Notes: generated by a model not told the origin, from the letters alone. DNA of 64,000 nucleotides from Pseudomonas sp. CHM02 (GCF_000612585.1 NZ_JFCA01000028.1:1-64000); one strand, 5' to 3'. Shown: positions 50,616 through 60,557, counted from the first letter of the stretch. Numbers and translations are program-made.

Positions 50616-50687
50616 CATCGCGGGCAAGCCCGGCTCACACATGGGAGTGCATTCCAAGTGTGGGAGCTGGCTTGCCTGCGATGAGGC
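50616..50687. repeat. REP hairpin after lhr
   Basis: CATCGCGGGCAAGCCCGGCT (50616 on) and TGTGGGAGCTGGCTTGCCTG (50659 on) face each other with imperfect arms between converging genes. Confidence 0.78.
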
Positions 50688-50705
50688 CTCAACCGTCAAC
50701 ATCAC

Positions 50706-52811
50706 TTATTGAGGCCTGGGCTGCTCCGTCAACACCACCGACGCCGGCAACTCCTCATCCGGTTCATCCACCTGCGGCGTGCGCTTGGGCAACAGCACCT
50801 GCTGTGGATAAGTCTGCGCGAAGTGCACCTCACCACAGTTATCCACAAGCTTTTTCAAGCGCTGGTTGAACGCGCGGCTCACCGCATACTGCCCACCCGA
50901 TACGGTGCGGAACTGCGCGGTGAGTACCACGCCGTTGAGGTCCATCTTGTCGACGCCAAACACCTCAAGCGGCCCTTGCAGGTTGTACTTGAGGAACACG
51001 TCATCACGGATCGATTGCCCCGCCTCGCGGATCAGCTCCACCGCCTTGTCCACATCCGTGTCGTAGGTGAATTGCACCGAGAAGAACGCATAGGCGAATT
51101 GCCGCGACTGGTTGGTGACCGCCTTGATCTGCCCGAACGGCACCGAATGCACAAAGCCCTTGCCATCGCGCAGGCGCAGGGTTCGGATGGTCAGGCCTTC
51201 GACGGTACCGGCGTGGCCGGAGTCGAGCACCACCCAGTCGCCGATGGACAGGGTGTCTTCGATGATGATGAACAGGCCGGTGATCACGTCCTGCACCAGT
51301 TGCTGTGAACCGAAACCGATGGCCAGGCCGACCACCCCGGCACCCGCCAGCAGCGGCGCGACGTTGATTCCGAGGTTGGCCATGGTAGTGATCGCGCAGA
51401 TCACCACCAGGATGATTTTCACCGCATTGCGCAACAGCGGCAGGATGGTCTTGACCCGCGTGCTGGGCTGACGGCTGGAGCGTTTATTGACCGGTGGTTT
51501 CAATGCTTCCTGGATGGCCGTGTCGAGCACCACCCAGAACAGCCAGGTCATCAGCAGGATCAGGCCGATGCTGCTGAGGGAGTCGCTGATCGCCCGGCCC
51601 ACCGAATTACGCTGGGCAAACTCGAACAGCGACACGCCCCAGATCCGCCCGAGTATTTCGATAAACGCGATGGCCATGACGATGCGCAGGATCGCGTGCA
51701 ACAGGCTGAGGAAGCGTTCCTTGTAGGCACTGCTGCGCTGGATCGCGACCTGGCTGCGGGACTTGAACAGGTGTTGCAGCACCGTGCTCAGGAACACCGT
51801 GCCAATCAGCAGGATCGTGGTGAACAGCGCGCAACGCAGGGCCTTCTGGTTATCGTCGCCGGCGCCGATCAGGTTGATCGCCGAGACCAACACCATCAAC
51901 AGAATCGGCCAGTACCACAGCCCGGAAAACACCCGCAGCGATTGCTGCAGCGCCGGGTGCTTGAGACGTTGGGCCAACGGCCGATTACGGATCAGGTGGG
52001 CCACCGGCCGGCGCAGGCGTATCACCAGCACGCCGAAGATCACCGCCGCGAACAGCCCGGTAAACACGGCGATGCTGCTGGTGATATTGCCGCCGAGCTG
52101 ACGGGCTATCTGCGGGCTGGTCAGGGCGTCGCTGAGGGCGGCGAGGAAACCGATCAGGAATAGCGGCTTGGGGCAGTAGTCACGAATGATCTGCACCGCC
52201 GGGCGTTTGTGGCCGACATTGAACATGACAATGACGCACAACAGCATCGACGTGGAAAAGATGCCGCTGCTGGTTGCATAGGCAAAACACAGCGCCAGCG
52301 CACGGCCCACGGAGGTGGGTAAAAAGTGACTGACATACAGGGTCAGCGGCAGGCAGATCAGCGCGGGAAGCGTGTAGGGCACCACATAGCCGAGCACCGC
52401 CTGCAACCGCTCACGCTGCGCGATGAAGGCGCGTCGGCTCAAGCGCTGTACGACAAAACGCCCGAGCAATGTGAGCACAGTAAAGGCGCCGATCCACACG
52501 CCCGACAGCAACAGGAAGTTCCCGGCGATGCTCCACGGCGAGCGCTCGGCGGTCTGGTCGACCAGGCGCCCCACTTCATCGGCCGCACGGTCGGCGCGCA
52601 GGCGCCAGGCGTCGAAAAGGTTCTGGTTGAGGTCGAGCTTTTCCTGCACATCATCAATGCTGGAGCTGATTGCCCCGAGAAGGCCGCCCTCCACCAGCAA
52701 CTCCGGCTTGGCCGGCGCTTCGGGTTCAGGCGCGGTGGCCGCGGCTTGCAATGCGCCGCTGCCGCAAAACAGCAGCGCGCCGAGCAGTAATGCAGTCTTG
52801 GGATTCAGCAA
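50706..52811 (-). CDS. MscS-family mechanosensitive channel, large YbiO-like type
   Basis: This protein of about 701 residues has a signal-like N-terminus (LLLGALLFCGSGALQAA), a periplasmic helical region, around ten membrane helices, and a C-terminal MscS core GAGVVGLAIGFGSQQLVQDV followed by DTLSIGDWVVLDSGHAGTVE. It would release solutes on osmotic downshock. The frame is open further upstream, but an AAGGAG site before a TTG at 52811 and the signal peptide at that point support TTG as start. Confidence 0.85.
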   Translation of the reverse strand: MLNPKTALLLGALLFCGSGALQAAATAPEPEAPAKPELLVEGGLLGAISSSIDDVQEKLDLNQNLFDAWRLRADRAADEVGRLVDQTAERSPWSIAGNFLLLSGVWIGAFTVLTLLGRFVVQRLSRRAFIAQRERLQAVLGYVVPYTLPALICLPLTLYVSHFLPTSVGRALALCFAYATSSGIFSTSMLLCVIVMFNVGHKRPAVQIIRDYCPKPLFLIGFLAALSDALTSPQIARQLGGNITSSIAVFTGLFAAVIFGVLVIRLRRPVAHLIRNRPLAQRLKHPALQQSLRVFSGLWYWPILLMVLVSAINLIGAGDDNQKALRCALFTTILLIGTVFLSTVLQHLFKSRSQVAIQRSSAYKERFLSLLHAILRIVMAIAFIEILGRIWGVSLFEFAQRNSVGRAISDSLSSIGLILLMTWLFWVVLDTAIQEALKPPVNKRSSRQPSTRVKTILPLLRNAVKIILVVICAITTMANLGINVAPLLAGAGVVGLAIGFGSQQLVQDVITGLFIIIEDTLSIGDWVVLDSGHAGTVEGLTIRTLRLRDGKGFVHSVPFGQIKAVTNQSRQFAYAFFSVQFTYDTDVDKAVELIREAGQSIRDDVFLKYNLQGPLEVFGVDKMDLNGVVLTAQFRTVSGGQYAVSRAFNQRLKKLVDNCGEVHFAQTYPQQVLLPKRTPQVDEPDEELPASVVLTEQPRPQ

Positions 52812-52987
52812 AACACCGGGCTCCTTCAAAAGGGTCTGTAAGGAACTGACGGGTTTGAGCCTTGATCGTTCCCCTTTTGCGGCATCTTTGACTTGCAGGC
52901 AAATATCAAATGCCAATCCCTGGCTTTTTCCGCAACAGCCAACACCCGACACTGCGCCCCTGATTGAAACCCACCGGAGTTGCAGCC

Positions 52988-54190
52988 ATGCCCATTGCCT
53001 TGCTCGCGCTGACCCTCAGCGCTTTCGCCATCGGGACGACCGAGTTCGTCATCGTTGGCTTGCTTCCCACCATTGGCGCCGACCTTGGCGCCGACCTGCC
53101 GTCGGCCGGCCTGCTGGTCAGCCTCTATGCTCTGGGCGTGGCCATTGGCGCCCCGGTGCTCACTGCCCTCACCGGCAAGGTGCCGCGCAAATTCCTGCTG
53201 CTGTCGCTGATGGTGCTGTTCACCCTCGGCAACTTGCTGGCCTGGAAGGCACCGAGCTATGAATCCCTGGTGCTGGCGCGGATCGTGACCGGCCTGGCCC
53301 ACGGGGTGTTTTTCTCGATTGGCTCGACCATCGCCACCAGCCTGGTGCCCAAGGAAAAAGCCGCCAGTGCGATTGCGATCATGTTCACCGGCCTCACCGT
53401 GGCGTTGGTCACCGGCGTGCCACTGGGTACGTTTATCGGCCAGCACTTCGGCTGGCGTGAAACCTTCCTCGCCGTTTCGGCGCTGGGTGTGATCGCGTTT
53501 ATCGGCAGCCTGATCTACGTACCGAACAACATCGCCCACAGCAAACCCGCGTCCTTGCTGCAACAACTGCAAGTGCTCAAACAACCGCGCTTGCTGCTGG
53601 TATACGCCATGACGGCCATCGGCTACGGCGGCTCGTTTATCGCGTTCACCTTCCTGGCGCCGATCCTTCAAGACATCTCCGGCTTCAGCGCCAGCACCGT
53701 GAGCCTGGTGCTGCTGGTGTACGGCGTGTCGGTCGCGGCCGGGAACATCTGGGGCGGCAAGCTGGCCGACAAACGCGGCCCGATCAGCGCGCTGAAAATC
53801 ATCTTCGCCCTGCTCGCCGCCGTGTTGTTCGTGCTGACCTTCACCGCTGGCAACCCATGGCTGGCCCTGGCCACCGTGCTGGTGTGGGGTGCGGTCGCCT
53901 TCGGCAACGTGCCGGGCCTGCAGGTGTATGTGGTGCGTCAGGCCGAGCATCACACGCCGCAGGCGGTGGATGTGGCCTCTGGGCTGAATATCGCCGCGTT
54001 CAACCTGGGGATCGCCGGTGGCGCCTGGGGCGGTGGCTTGATCGTCGCGCATATGGGGTTGATCCATACGGCGTGGATCGGTGGACTGGTGGTGCTGGTG
54101 GCATTGGCACTGACCGCCTGGAGTGGCCGACTTGACCGGCTGGGGCCGGTGTATGCCGAGTCGTCGAGCCGGGTCGTGGCCGGGCACTGA
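52988..54190 (+). CDS. MFS exporter (DHA1, YdhP/AraJ-like)
   Basis: This 400-residue protein has twelve hydrophobic segments and the drug:H+ antiporter-1 features FAIGTTEFVIVGLLPTIGAD and ARIVTGLAHGVFFSIGST. It probably exports sugars or drugs; YdhP-like proteins have no firm substrate. It is divergent from the MscS gene with 176 bases between. The ATG at 52988 follows a CCGGAG site. Confidence 0.9.
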   Translation: MPIALLALTLSAFAIGTTEFVIVGLLPTIGADLGADLPSAGLLVSLYALGVAIGAPVLTALTGKVPRKFLLLSLMVLFTLGNLLAWKAPSYESLVLARIVTGLAHGVFFSIGSTIATSLVPKEKAASAIAIMFTGLTVALVTGVPLGTFIGQHFGWRETFLAVSALGVIAFIGSLIYVPNNIAHSKPASLLQQLQVLKQPRLLLVYAMTAIGYGGSFIAFTFLAPILQDISGFSASTVSLVLLVYGVSVAAGNIWGGKLADKRGPISALKIIFALLAAVLFVLTFTAGNPWLALATVLVWGAVAFGNVPGLQVYVVRQAEHHTPQAVDVASGLNIAAFNLGIAGGAWGGGLIVAHMGLIHTAWIGGLVVLVALALTAWSGRLDRLGPVYAESSSRVVAGH

Positions 54191-54212
54191 CTCGATCACA
54201 CCATCGAACCAG

Positions 54213-54301
54213 TGTGGGAGCGGGCTTGCCCGCGAATGCGGTGGGTCAGTCAATCATTCAGCGACTGACACGCCGTAATCGCGGGCAAGCCCGCTCCCAC
54301 A
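54213..54301. repeat. REP hairpin with paired loop, GCGGGCTTGCCCGC type
   Basis: TGTGGGAGCGGGCTTGCCCG and CGGGCAAGCCCGCTCCCACA are exact mirrors, and the spacer contains GTCAGTC and GACTGAC, which pair as well. It follows the MFS gene. Confidence 0.88.
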
Positions 54302-54401
54302 GTTGGTTTATGCCGTCTGTAGGAAGCTGGAAACTTTCGGTCAAAAATCGTAGTCAGCCATAAACGGGGGCCTGGCCCCCACTTCTTTCACAGGAGCAAT
54401 C

Positions 54402-55181
54402 ATGGCTGCGATCCCCGACTGGGTGCCCATCACCCCCAGCGTCGCCATCACTCGCTTCACGGTGCTGACGGTCAATATCCACAAGGGTTTCACCGCCCTG
54501 AATCGACGCTTCATCCTGCCCGAGTTGCGTGAAGCAGTGCGCAGTGTGGGCGCCGACATGGTGTTCCTGCAGGAAATCCACGGCACTCACGAGCGCCATC
54601 CCCAGCGCTTCAGCGACTGGCCGAACATGCCGCAATACGAGTTCCTCGCCGACAGCATCTGGCCCCAGTTCGCCTACGGGCGCAATGCGGTCTACCCCCA
54701 CGGCGACCACGGCAATGCACTGCTGTCGAAATTCCAGATCGTGCGCTACGACAACCTTGATATTTCCCAAAGTGGCCATGAAAGCCGTGGCCTGCTGCAT
54801 TGCGTGCTGCGCCTGCCGGGCACCGGCCAGGAGGTGCACGCGATCTGTATTCACCTGGGCTTGCGCGAGGTGCATCGCCAACAGCAATTGCGCCTGATCG
54901 AGCAGCGCATCAGCGAGATCCCGGCCGATGCGCCGCTGATTGTCGCTGGCGATTTCAATGACTGGCGACAGAAGGCCGACCTGAGCCAGAGCGGCCTGAA
55001 GGAAGTGTTCGTCCAAACGCAGGGCAAACCCGCGCGCACCTTTCCAGCGCGCCTGCCGTTGCTGCCGCTGGACCGGATCTACGTGCGTAATCTGAAAGTG
55101 CATGAACCTCGGGTGCTGACGACACGGCCCTGGTCCCATCTGTCCGACCACGTGCCGCTGTCGGTGGAGATCGAACTATGA
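54402..55181 (+). CDS. Endonuclease/exonuclease/phosphatase family protein (YbhP-like)
   Basis: This 259-residue protein has the EEP fold: TVLTVNIHKGF with the metal-binding Asn, MVFLQEIHG with the metal-binding Glu, ICIHLGLREVHRQQQL with the catalytic His, VAGDFNDWRQ and SDHVPLSVEIEL. It could cleave phosphodiesters in lipid or nucleic acid. Its stop overlaps clsB (ATGA), the same order as ybhP-clsB-ybhN in E. coli, which suggests phospholipid metabolism. Confidence 0.88.
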   Translation: MAAIPDWVPITPSVAITRFTVLTVNIHKGFTALNRRFILPELREAVRSVGADMVFLQEIHGTHERHPQRFSDWPNMPQYEFLADSIWPQFAYGRNAVYPHGDHGNALLSKFQIVRYDNLDISQSGHESRGLLHCVLRLPGTGQEVHAICIHLGLREVHRQQQLRLIEQRISEIPADAPLIVAGDFNDWRQKADLSQSGLKEVFVQTQGKPARTFPARLPLLPLDRIYVRNLKVHEPRVLTTRPWSHLSDHVPLSVEIEL

Positions 55182-56440
55182 ACGTCGCCATTGAGCATAT
55201 TTCCACCGATCAGCCGCCCGACGAAGCCAAGGCCCGCGACCTCGATTACGGCTGGCAGAGCGGCAACCAGGTCGAGTTGCTGGAGAACGGCGAGGCCTAC
55301 TTCCCCAAGGTCTTCGACGCGTTGCGCGAAGCCCGTCGGGAGATCCTGCTGGAGACGTTCATCCTCTTCGAAGACAAAGTGGGCCATGAGCTGCAGGGCA
55401 TTTTGATCGAGGCGGCGCAGCGCGGCGTGAAGGTAGTGGTGAGCCTGGATGGCTTTGGTTGCGGCGAGCTGAGCCCGGCGTTTCTCGGCGAGTTGGCCGA
55501 GGCTGGGGTGGCGGTGCAGATGTTCGACCCGGCCGCCAAGACACTGGGCATTCGCACCAATTGGTTTCGCCGCTTGCACCGCAAGATTGTGGTGGTGGAC
55601 GCCGAAGTGGCGTTCATCGGCGGGATCAATTTTTCCGCCGACCACCTGGGAGACTACGGTCCCGAAGCCAAGCAGGATTACGCGGTGCAGGTGATTGGCC
55701 CGGCGGTGGCGGACCTGCATCATTTCGCCCTCGCACAAAGTGGCCGCCAGGTACGCACGCGACGTGGCTGGCGGCGGCGCCAGCAACGGCCATCGCTGTG
55801 GTCTGCCGACAACGGCGATGGCCAGGTGCGCCTGATTTACCGCGACAACGTGCAGCACCGTGATGACATCGAAGAAGCCTACATCCACGCGCTGAGCAAG
55901 GCGCAAAAACGCGTGGTGATCGCCAATGCCTACTTCTTCCCCGGCTACCGCCTGCTGCGGGAAATCCGCAACGCCGCGCGCCGTGGCGTGCAGGTGCAGT
56001 TGATCATGCAGGGCCAACCCGACGTGCTGCTGGCCAAGCTGGCGGCGCGCATGCTCTACGACTACCTGCTCAAGGATGGCGTGGTGATCCACGAGTATTG
56101 CCAGCGCCCGCTGCACGGCAAGGTGGCGCTGGTGGATGATGACTGGAGCACCGTGGGGTCGAGCAACCTGGACCCGTTGAGCCTGGCGTTGAACCTGGAA
56201 GCCAACGTGTTGATTCGCGACCGTGCGTTCAATCAACAGCTGTATGAACGCCTGGAAACCCTGGCAAAGAACCATTGCCAGACCATGCCCGAGAACCGCA
56301 AGCCACGCCTGTGGCTCTGGCGCTTGACCGTGGGTTTCCTGGTGTTCCATGTGATGCGCCACTTCCCGGCGCTGACGGGCTGGTTGCCGGCGCACAAACC
56401 GCGACTCAAACCGTTTGAGGCCCAGCACCATGACGCCTGA
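55178..56440 (+). CDS. clsB: Cardiolipin synthase B
   Basis: ClsB (420 residues) joins phosphatidylglycerol molecules to cardiolipin. Two phospholipase D motifs are present, HRKIVVVD (His134, Lys136, Asp141) and HGKVALVD (His313, Lys315, Asp320). It lacks the N-terminal membrane anchors of ClsA, as usual for ClsB. It overlaps ybhP-like upstream and the ybhN-like gene downstream by 4 and 11 bases. Confidence 0.93.
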   Translation: MNVAIEHISTDQPPDEAKARDLDYGWQSGNQVELLENGEAYFPKVFDALREARREILLETFILFEDKVGHELQGILIEAAQRGVKVVVSLDGFGCGELSPAFLGELAEAGVAVQMFDPAAKTLGIRTNWFRRLHRKIVVVDAEVAFIGGINFSADHLGDYGPEAKQDYAVQVIGPAVADLHHFALAQSGRQVRTRRGWRRRQQRPSLWSADNGDGQVRLIYRDNVQHRDDIEEAYIHALSKAQKRVVIANAYFFPGYRLLREIRNAARRGVQVQLIMQGQPDVLLAKLAARMLYDYLLKDGVVIHEYCQRPLHGKVALVDDDWSTVGSSNLDPLSLALNLEANVLIRDRAFNQQLYERLETLAKNHCQTMPENRKPRLWLWRLTVGFLVFHVMRHFPALTGWLPAHKPRLKPFEAQHHDA

Positions 56441-57386
56441 AACCAAAGCCTCGCGGTTCAAGCGCTGGAAGAAACCGCTGACCATTGCGTTCTTCCTGGT
56501 GCTGATCGTCCTGTTCACGCTACTCGCGCGGCGCATCGACTGGAGCGAAGTGGTGCAGACCCTGGGCGACTTCAAGGTGCGCACCTTGGTGATCGCCAGC
56601 GCGCTGACGTTGTGCAGCTTCCTCGTCTACGCCAGCTTCGACCTGATCGGCCGCACCTACATTCGCCAGAACCTGGTGTGGAAGCAGATCCTGCCGGTGG
56701 GCATCATCAGTTATGCATTCAACCTCAACCTGAGCGCGTGGGTCGGCGGTATCGCCATGCGTTATCGGCTGTATTCGCGGCTGGGCGTGAGCACCAGCAA
56801 TATCGCCAAGATCCTCGGCCTGAGCCTGGCCACCAACTGGTTTGGCTACATGGCGATCGCCGGGGTGATTTTCAGCAGCGGCCTGGTCACCATGCCGCCG
56901 GGCTGGAAAGTCAGCACCACGGCATTGCAGGGCATCGGCGCGTTGTTGGTACTGGCCAGCCTGGGTTATCTGGTGGCCTGCCAGTTTTCGAAAAAGCGTG
57001 CGTGGACCATTCGCGGCATGGAAATCAACCTGCCGTCGGTGCGCATGGCATGTCTGCAGTTGCTGCTGGGCGCGTTGAACTGGTCGCTGATGGCGGCGGT
57101 GATCTTCACCCTGCTGCCGGCCAAGCTGGACTATCCGCTGGTGCTGGGCGTGTTGCTGATCAGCGCGATTGCCGGGGTGCTCACCCATATTCCGGCCGGG
57201 CTGGGCGTGCTGGAGGCGGTGTTTATCGCACTGCTGCAGCATGAGGCGTCGCGGGGCAGTTTGCTGGCCGGGTTGATTGCGTATCGGGCCATCTATTTTA
57301 TTGTGCCGTTGCTGATTGCGCTGGTGATGTACCTCGGTGTGGAGGCCAAGGCCAAGGCGTTGCGGGTGAAGAAGACACCGGCTTGA
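56430..57386 (+). CDS. YbhN-family membrane protein (LPG synthase TM-like, UPF0104)
   Basis: This 318-residue protein has about eight membrane helices in the lysylphosphatidylglycerol-synthase transmembrane (UPF0104) pattern: YAFNLNLSAWVGGIAMRYRL, NWFGYMAIAGVIF and the closing HIPAGLGVLEAVFIALL. It lacks a cytosolic transferase domain, so it is more likely a lipid flippase-like partner of clsB than an LPG synthase. The gene starts inside the clsB 3' end. Confidence 0.88.
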   Translation: MTPETKASRFKRWKKPLTIAFFLVLIVLFTLLARRIDWSEVVQTLGDFKVRTLVIASALTLCSFLVYASFDLIGRTYIRQNLVWKQILPVGIISYAFNLNLSAWVGGIAMRYRLYSRLGVSTSNIAKILGLSLATNWFGYMAIAGVIFSSGLVTMPPGWKVSTTALQGIGALLVLASLGYLVACQFSKKRAWTIRGMEINLPSVRMACLQLLLGALNWSLMAAVIFTLLPAKLDYPLVLGVLLISAIAGVLTHIPAGLGVLEAVFIALLQHEASRGSLLAGLIAYRAIYFIVPLLIALVMYLGVEAKAKALRVKKTPA

Positions 57387-57387
57387 T

Positions 57388-57456
57388 CGCTATCGTTGGC
57401 AAGCCAGCGCCTACAGTTGGAATGCGCCCCTATAGGAGCCAGCTTGCCGGCGATAA
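57388..57456. repeat. REP hairpin between converging genes
   Basis: CGCTATCGTTGGCAAGCCAG (57388 on) faces TATAGGAGCCAGCTTGCCGG (57431 on). It separates the ybhN-like and hydrolase genes at their 3' ends. Confidence 0.8.
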
Positions 57457-57475
57457 CAATCTAAAGCACACCCAC

Positions 57476-58231
57476 CTATTGAGATTGAATGATGCTCAAC
57501 CGCTCACCCACCACCATCTCGGTGATCCAATCCACCAGGATTGAGGTGTAAGCCTGCTGTGACACCGGATCGCTGAGGGAATGGTCGGCACCGTCGATGA
57601 TGCGATGGGTCAGCGAGTGCGTCTGCTGGCACGCCGCGCGGTAACTCATGATCGTGGCGTGGGGCACATGATCATCGGTTTCCGATTCGACGATCAGCAC
57701 ATCCCCGGTAAACGCCGAACACGCGTGCAAGGCGCGGTTGGTTTCGGCGTGGACCAGCGTGCTGCGATAATCCATCAAGTCCGCTTTATCCAGATCGCGC
57801 TTGGGCTTGAGCCATTCCTGGTCGCGGTACAGCGCCGGCACGCGCAGCGCCAGCCAGCGCACCGGGCGCAGTGAAGTGAGGATGGCCGCCAGGTAACCGC
57901 CGTAGCTGGTACCCACCACGGCGACCGCCGAAGTGTCGATGGCTGGGTGGGACAGTAGCCGGTCGTAGGCCGCCAGGAGGTCGCGCAGGTTGTCCTCACG
58001 GGTGACGCGGGACAACGGAATGCCGGTACCGGCGTGGCCGCGCAGGTCGAAGGTCAGGCACACGCACCCAAGGCCGGCGATGCCTTTGGCGCGTTCAAGG
58101 TCGCGCTCCTGGCTACCGCCCCAGCCGTGCACAAACAACACGCCCGGCACTTTGGATTTGGGGCTCAGGAAAGTGCCGCTCATCTGTTCGTCGTCGATAT
58201 CGATCGCAATGCTTTCGCTTCTAGCCGTCAT
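57476..58231 (-). CDS. Alpha/beta hydrolase (dienelactone hydrolase-like)
   Basis: This 251-residue protein has the alpha/beta hydrolase fold with nucleophile elbow GTSYGGY (Ser109), an oxyanion loop HGWGGS, an acidic residue in ESETDDHVP (Asp186 or Asp187) and His217 in DGADHSL. No signal peptide is seen. It overlaps the DUF3182 gene by 11 bases, so the two act together, but the substrate is unknown. Confidence 0.85.
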   Translation of the reverse strand: MTARSESIAIDIDDEQMSGTFLSPKSKVPGVLFVHGWGGSQERDLERAKGIAGLGCVCLTFDLRGHAGTGIPLSRVTREDNLRDLLAAYDRLLSHPAIDTSAVAVVGTSYGGYLAAILTSLRPVRWLALRVPALYRDQEWLKPKRDLDKADLMDYRSTLVHAETNRALHACSAFTGDVLIVESETDDHVPHATIMSYRAACQQTHSLTHRIIDGADHSLSDPVSQQAYTSILVDWITEMVVGERLSIIQSQ

Positions 58232-59330
58232 AAGATTTAACCGTCACGTACTTGAGAAGAAACTCGCTGTGTTCCGCCGGGCCGCGATACACCTCGATGG
58301 CATCGGCCGGCAATGGTTGGTCCACGTAGGTTTCCACCGAGGACACATGGATCGCGCGCAAGCCGGGGTTATTGATAAAACTCTGCAGCGCCGCGACTTC
58401 CGCACTGCTCGCCCCGCCCATGCGCCAGGATTGTTCAAGCACGCCACTGCGCCGCTGGCCGTCGCTGTCCAGGCCCTGGGCGATGTCGTAGTTGCGCCGC
58501 GAGGCGTAAAAGCCGGGGTAAGCCTCATCGGCGGCATGGTCGAAAACCTGGGCTTGCTGGATGGCTTCGCGCACATCGTCGGCCAGGTCGAGCGTTAACA
58601 AGTCGTCGTAGTCACCCGGCACCACCAGCAGGTTGGAGCCGCCGTAGACGTCTTCACCCTGCCCATCTTTCGTCAGGTATTGCTCACCGCAGTAACTGAA
58701 CACGTATTCGCCGATAAAGCTCTGGCCGACGCTGTGGGTGACCACGTCGCGCAGGTCTTGCTCCAGCACCACGCCTTGGTTGAACACGTTCGCGGCGTCA
58801 GGTCGCGCCAGCACGGCGTCGAGTTCGTCGAGGCTGTGGATAACTTCCTGCCCACGGCCCGCGCAGGCGTGCACGGGTTTCAAGCGGACGGGCCCGCTGT
58901 AGAGCAAGCGCGTGGCGGCGGGCCGTGCGTCCTCCAGGGCGAAGACGCTCAGGCCATCCAGCACGACGTCTCGCACACGCTCGCAGAACAATGCCGACCA
59001 ACCTTCCGGCGCTTTGGCCTCAGGTCCGAGCAAACCGTGGCTGATGGCTTTGGTGCAGATAAAGTCGTGGTCCACGTACCCGCCCCACAGGTCCTCCAGG
59101 CCGTTGATATTGAGCGCCCGCGCCTGGTCCGGGCCGACCAGGGTTTGCGTGGGCAGCAGGTACAGCGCGCGCCCTGCATGCAGGTCGGGGTCGTAGCTGC
59201 CACCGAATGTGAGCCCAAGAATCTGCGCCAGCCAACGCGCCAGGGCGCGATTGGTTTCGATCTCATGCAGCGGCGCGCCCTCACGCAACGAGTGAGCGAC
59301 GACCAGCTTCTTGCGTTGAGTCGGGGTCAT
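58221..59330 (-). CDS. DUF3182 protein with ATP-grasp-like features
   Basis: This 369-residue protein matches the DUF3182 group. The middle has ATP-grasp-like stretches, VRLKPVHACAGRGQEVI and VVLEQDLRDVVTHSVGQ, followed by GEYVFSYCGEQYLTKDG, so it may be a ligase. The N-terminal part (KKLVVAHSLREGAPLHEIET) is of unknown role. It is paired with the hydrolase at 57476, suggesting a make-and-break or ligation-hydrolysis pathway that is not characterised. Confidence 0.78.
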   Translation of the reverse strand: MTPTQRKKLVVAHSLREGAPLHEIETNRALARWLAQILGLTFGGSYDPDLHAGRALYLLPTQTLVGPDQARALNINGLEDLWGGYVDHDFICTKAISHGLLGPEAKAPEGWSALFCERVRDVVLDGLSVFALEDARPAATRLLYSGPVRLKPVHACAGRGQEVIHSLDELDAVLARPDAANVFNQGVVLEQDLRDVVTHSVGQSFIGEYVFSYCGEQYLTKDGQGEDVYGGSNLLVVPGDYDDLLTLDLADDVREAIQQAQVFDHAADEAYPGFYASRRNYDIAQGLDSDGQRRSGVLEQSWRMGGASSAEVAALQSFINNPGLRAIHVSSVETYVDQPLPADAIEVYRGPAEHSEFLLKYVTVKSYDG

Positions 59331-59501
59331 GCGTCCCCCTTGGCCTTACCGCCATGTGTGTGCAAGCAAGGTTGCAGGGATCAGGCCAAGGCGCTTTCGG
59401 GACGCAGGGTTGTTAAATCAAGCAGTTGCCGAAAAACCGATGGCAGTTGGCCTGCCCCATTCTGCACGACATGCCGTTGGCGTCGCGGCGTTCTGCACGA
59501 T

Positions 59502-60461
59502 TCAGACGCCAAAACGGCTGCGGTAATCGCTGGGCGTCAGGCCGGTGATTTTCTTGAAGGTGGCACGGAAGGCGCTGGGGTCCTGGTAACCCACGGTCCA
59601 GGCAATATGGTCGATGGTGCCGTTGGTGAACTCGAGCATCTGCCGCGCCTTGCCCACGCGCAGGTGCTGGCAGTATTCAGTGGGTTTCAAGCCGGTGGCG
59701 CTGCGAAAACGCCGCAGGAACGTACGCTCCTCCAGGCCGGCCTCCTGGGCCATCGCCGCCACGGAAACATCCACCGCGCCGCTGGCCTGCAGCCAGTGCT
59801 GAACCTTGAGGATGGCCGCGTCACCGTGGCCGAGAATGGGCGCGAAGTTGCTGCCGCACTGGCTGGCGCTGTCACTGTGTTCGATCACCAGGAAACGCGC
59901 CGTGTCTGCCGCGATGCTTGGCCCCATCAGCCGGTCCACCAAGCGCAAGCCGAGTTCAGACCAGGCCATCAAGCCGGCGGTGGTGATCAGGTCACCGTCA
60001 TCGACGATCGGTTTATCCGCCTCCAGGCGTACGGCCGGGTAGCGAGCGGCGAAGGATTTGGCGGACGACCAGTGGGTGGTAGCGCTGCGGCCATCCAGCA
60101 ACCCGCTGCGCGCCAACATGATCGAGCCAATACACACGCCGCCCAGCACCGTACCGGCTGCGTGTTGCTGGCGAAGCCATTCCAGCAGCGCAGGGGGCGC
60201 CTGGTCTTCGGTGAACTCACCAATCGACGGCGGCACCAGCACGGCCATCATCGGCTGATCGGGGCCGGGATGACTGCTGAATACGCGCTCCGGTTTGCCG
60301 CGGGTATCCACCTGCCAATGGCTGACCCGCAGCAGCGGCAACTGCGCGGATCGATGCTCGGCGGCGATGCGGTTGGCCACGCCGAACAGGTCGGTCAAGC
60401 CATGCACGGCCGCCAACTGCGCACCTTGGTAGATCAACACGCCCAACTCGACAACGACCAT
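59502..60461 (-). CDS. GlxA-family AraC-type regulator
   Basis: This 319-residue protein has an N-terminal DJ-1/PfpI-like domain (VVELGVLIYQGAQLAAVHGL, GVCIGSIMLARSGLLDGRSA with its cysteine) and a C-terminal AraC helix-turn-helix pair (VAAMAQEAGLEERTFLRRF, DHIAWTVGYQDPSAFRATFK). It is divergent from the cysteine hydrolase gene 96 bases away and probably controls it. The ATG at 60461 is chosen for its AGGGGGA site. Confidence 0.88.
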   Translation of the reverse strand: MVVVELGVLIYQGAQLAAVHGLTDLFGVANRIAAEHRSAQLPLLRVSHWQVDTRGKPERVFSSHPGPDQPMMAVLVPPSIGEFTEDQAPPALLEWLRQQHAAGTVLGGVCIGSIMLARSGLLDGRSATTHWSSAKSFAARYPAVRLEADKPIVDDGDLITTAGLMAWSELGLRLVDRLMGPSIAADTARFLVIEHSDSASQCGSNFAPILGHGDAAILKVQHWLQASGAVDVSVAAMAQEAGLEERTFLRRFRSATGLKPTEYCQHLRVGKARQMLEFTNGTIDHIAWTVGYQDPSAFRATFKKITGLTPSDYRSRFGV

Positions 60462-60557
60462 TGTCAGTTTTCCCCCTGTTATTGTCGGTGCAGCCAATCC
60501 CAGGTGCAGGCGCCAGCTAAGATACTGGCCCCATCAACCCATCACGAGGCAATACAC

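Noticed and set aside
54365..54390. GGGGGCC/GGCCCCC hairpin before the ybhP-like gene as a terminator
   Set aside because: The loop would be a single base and no T run follows, so a terminator is not supported.
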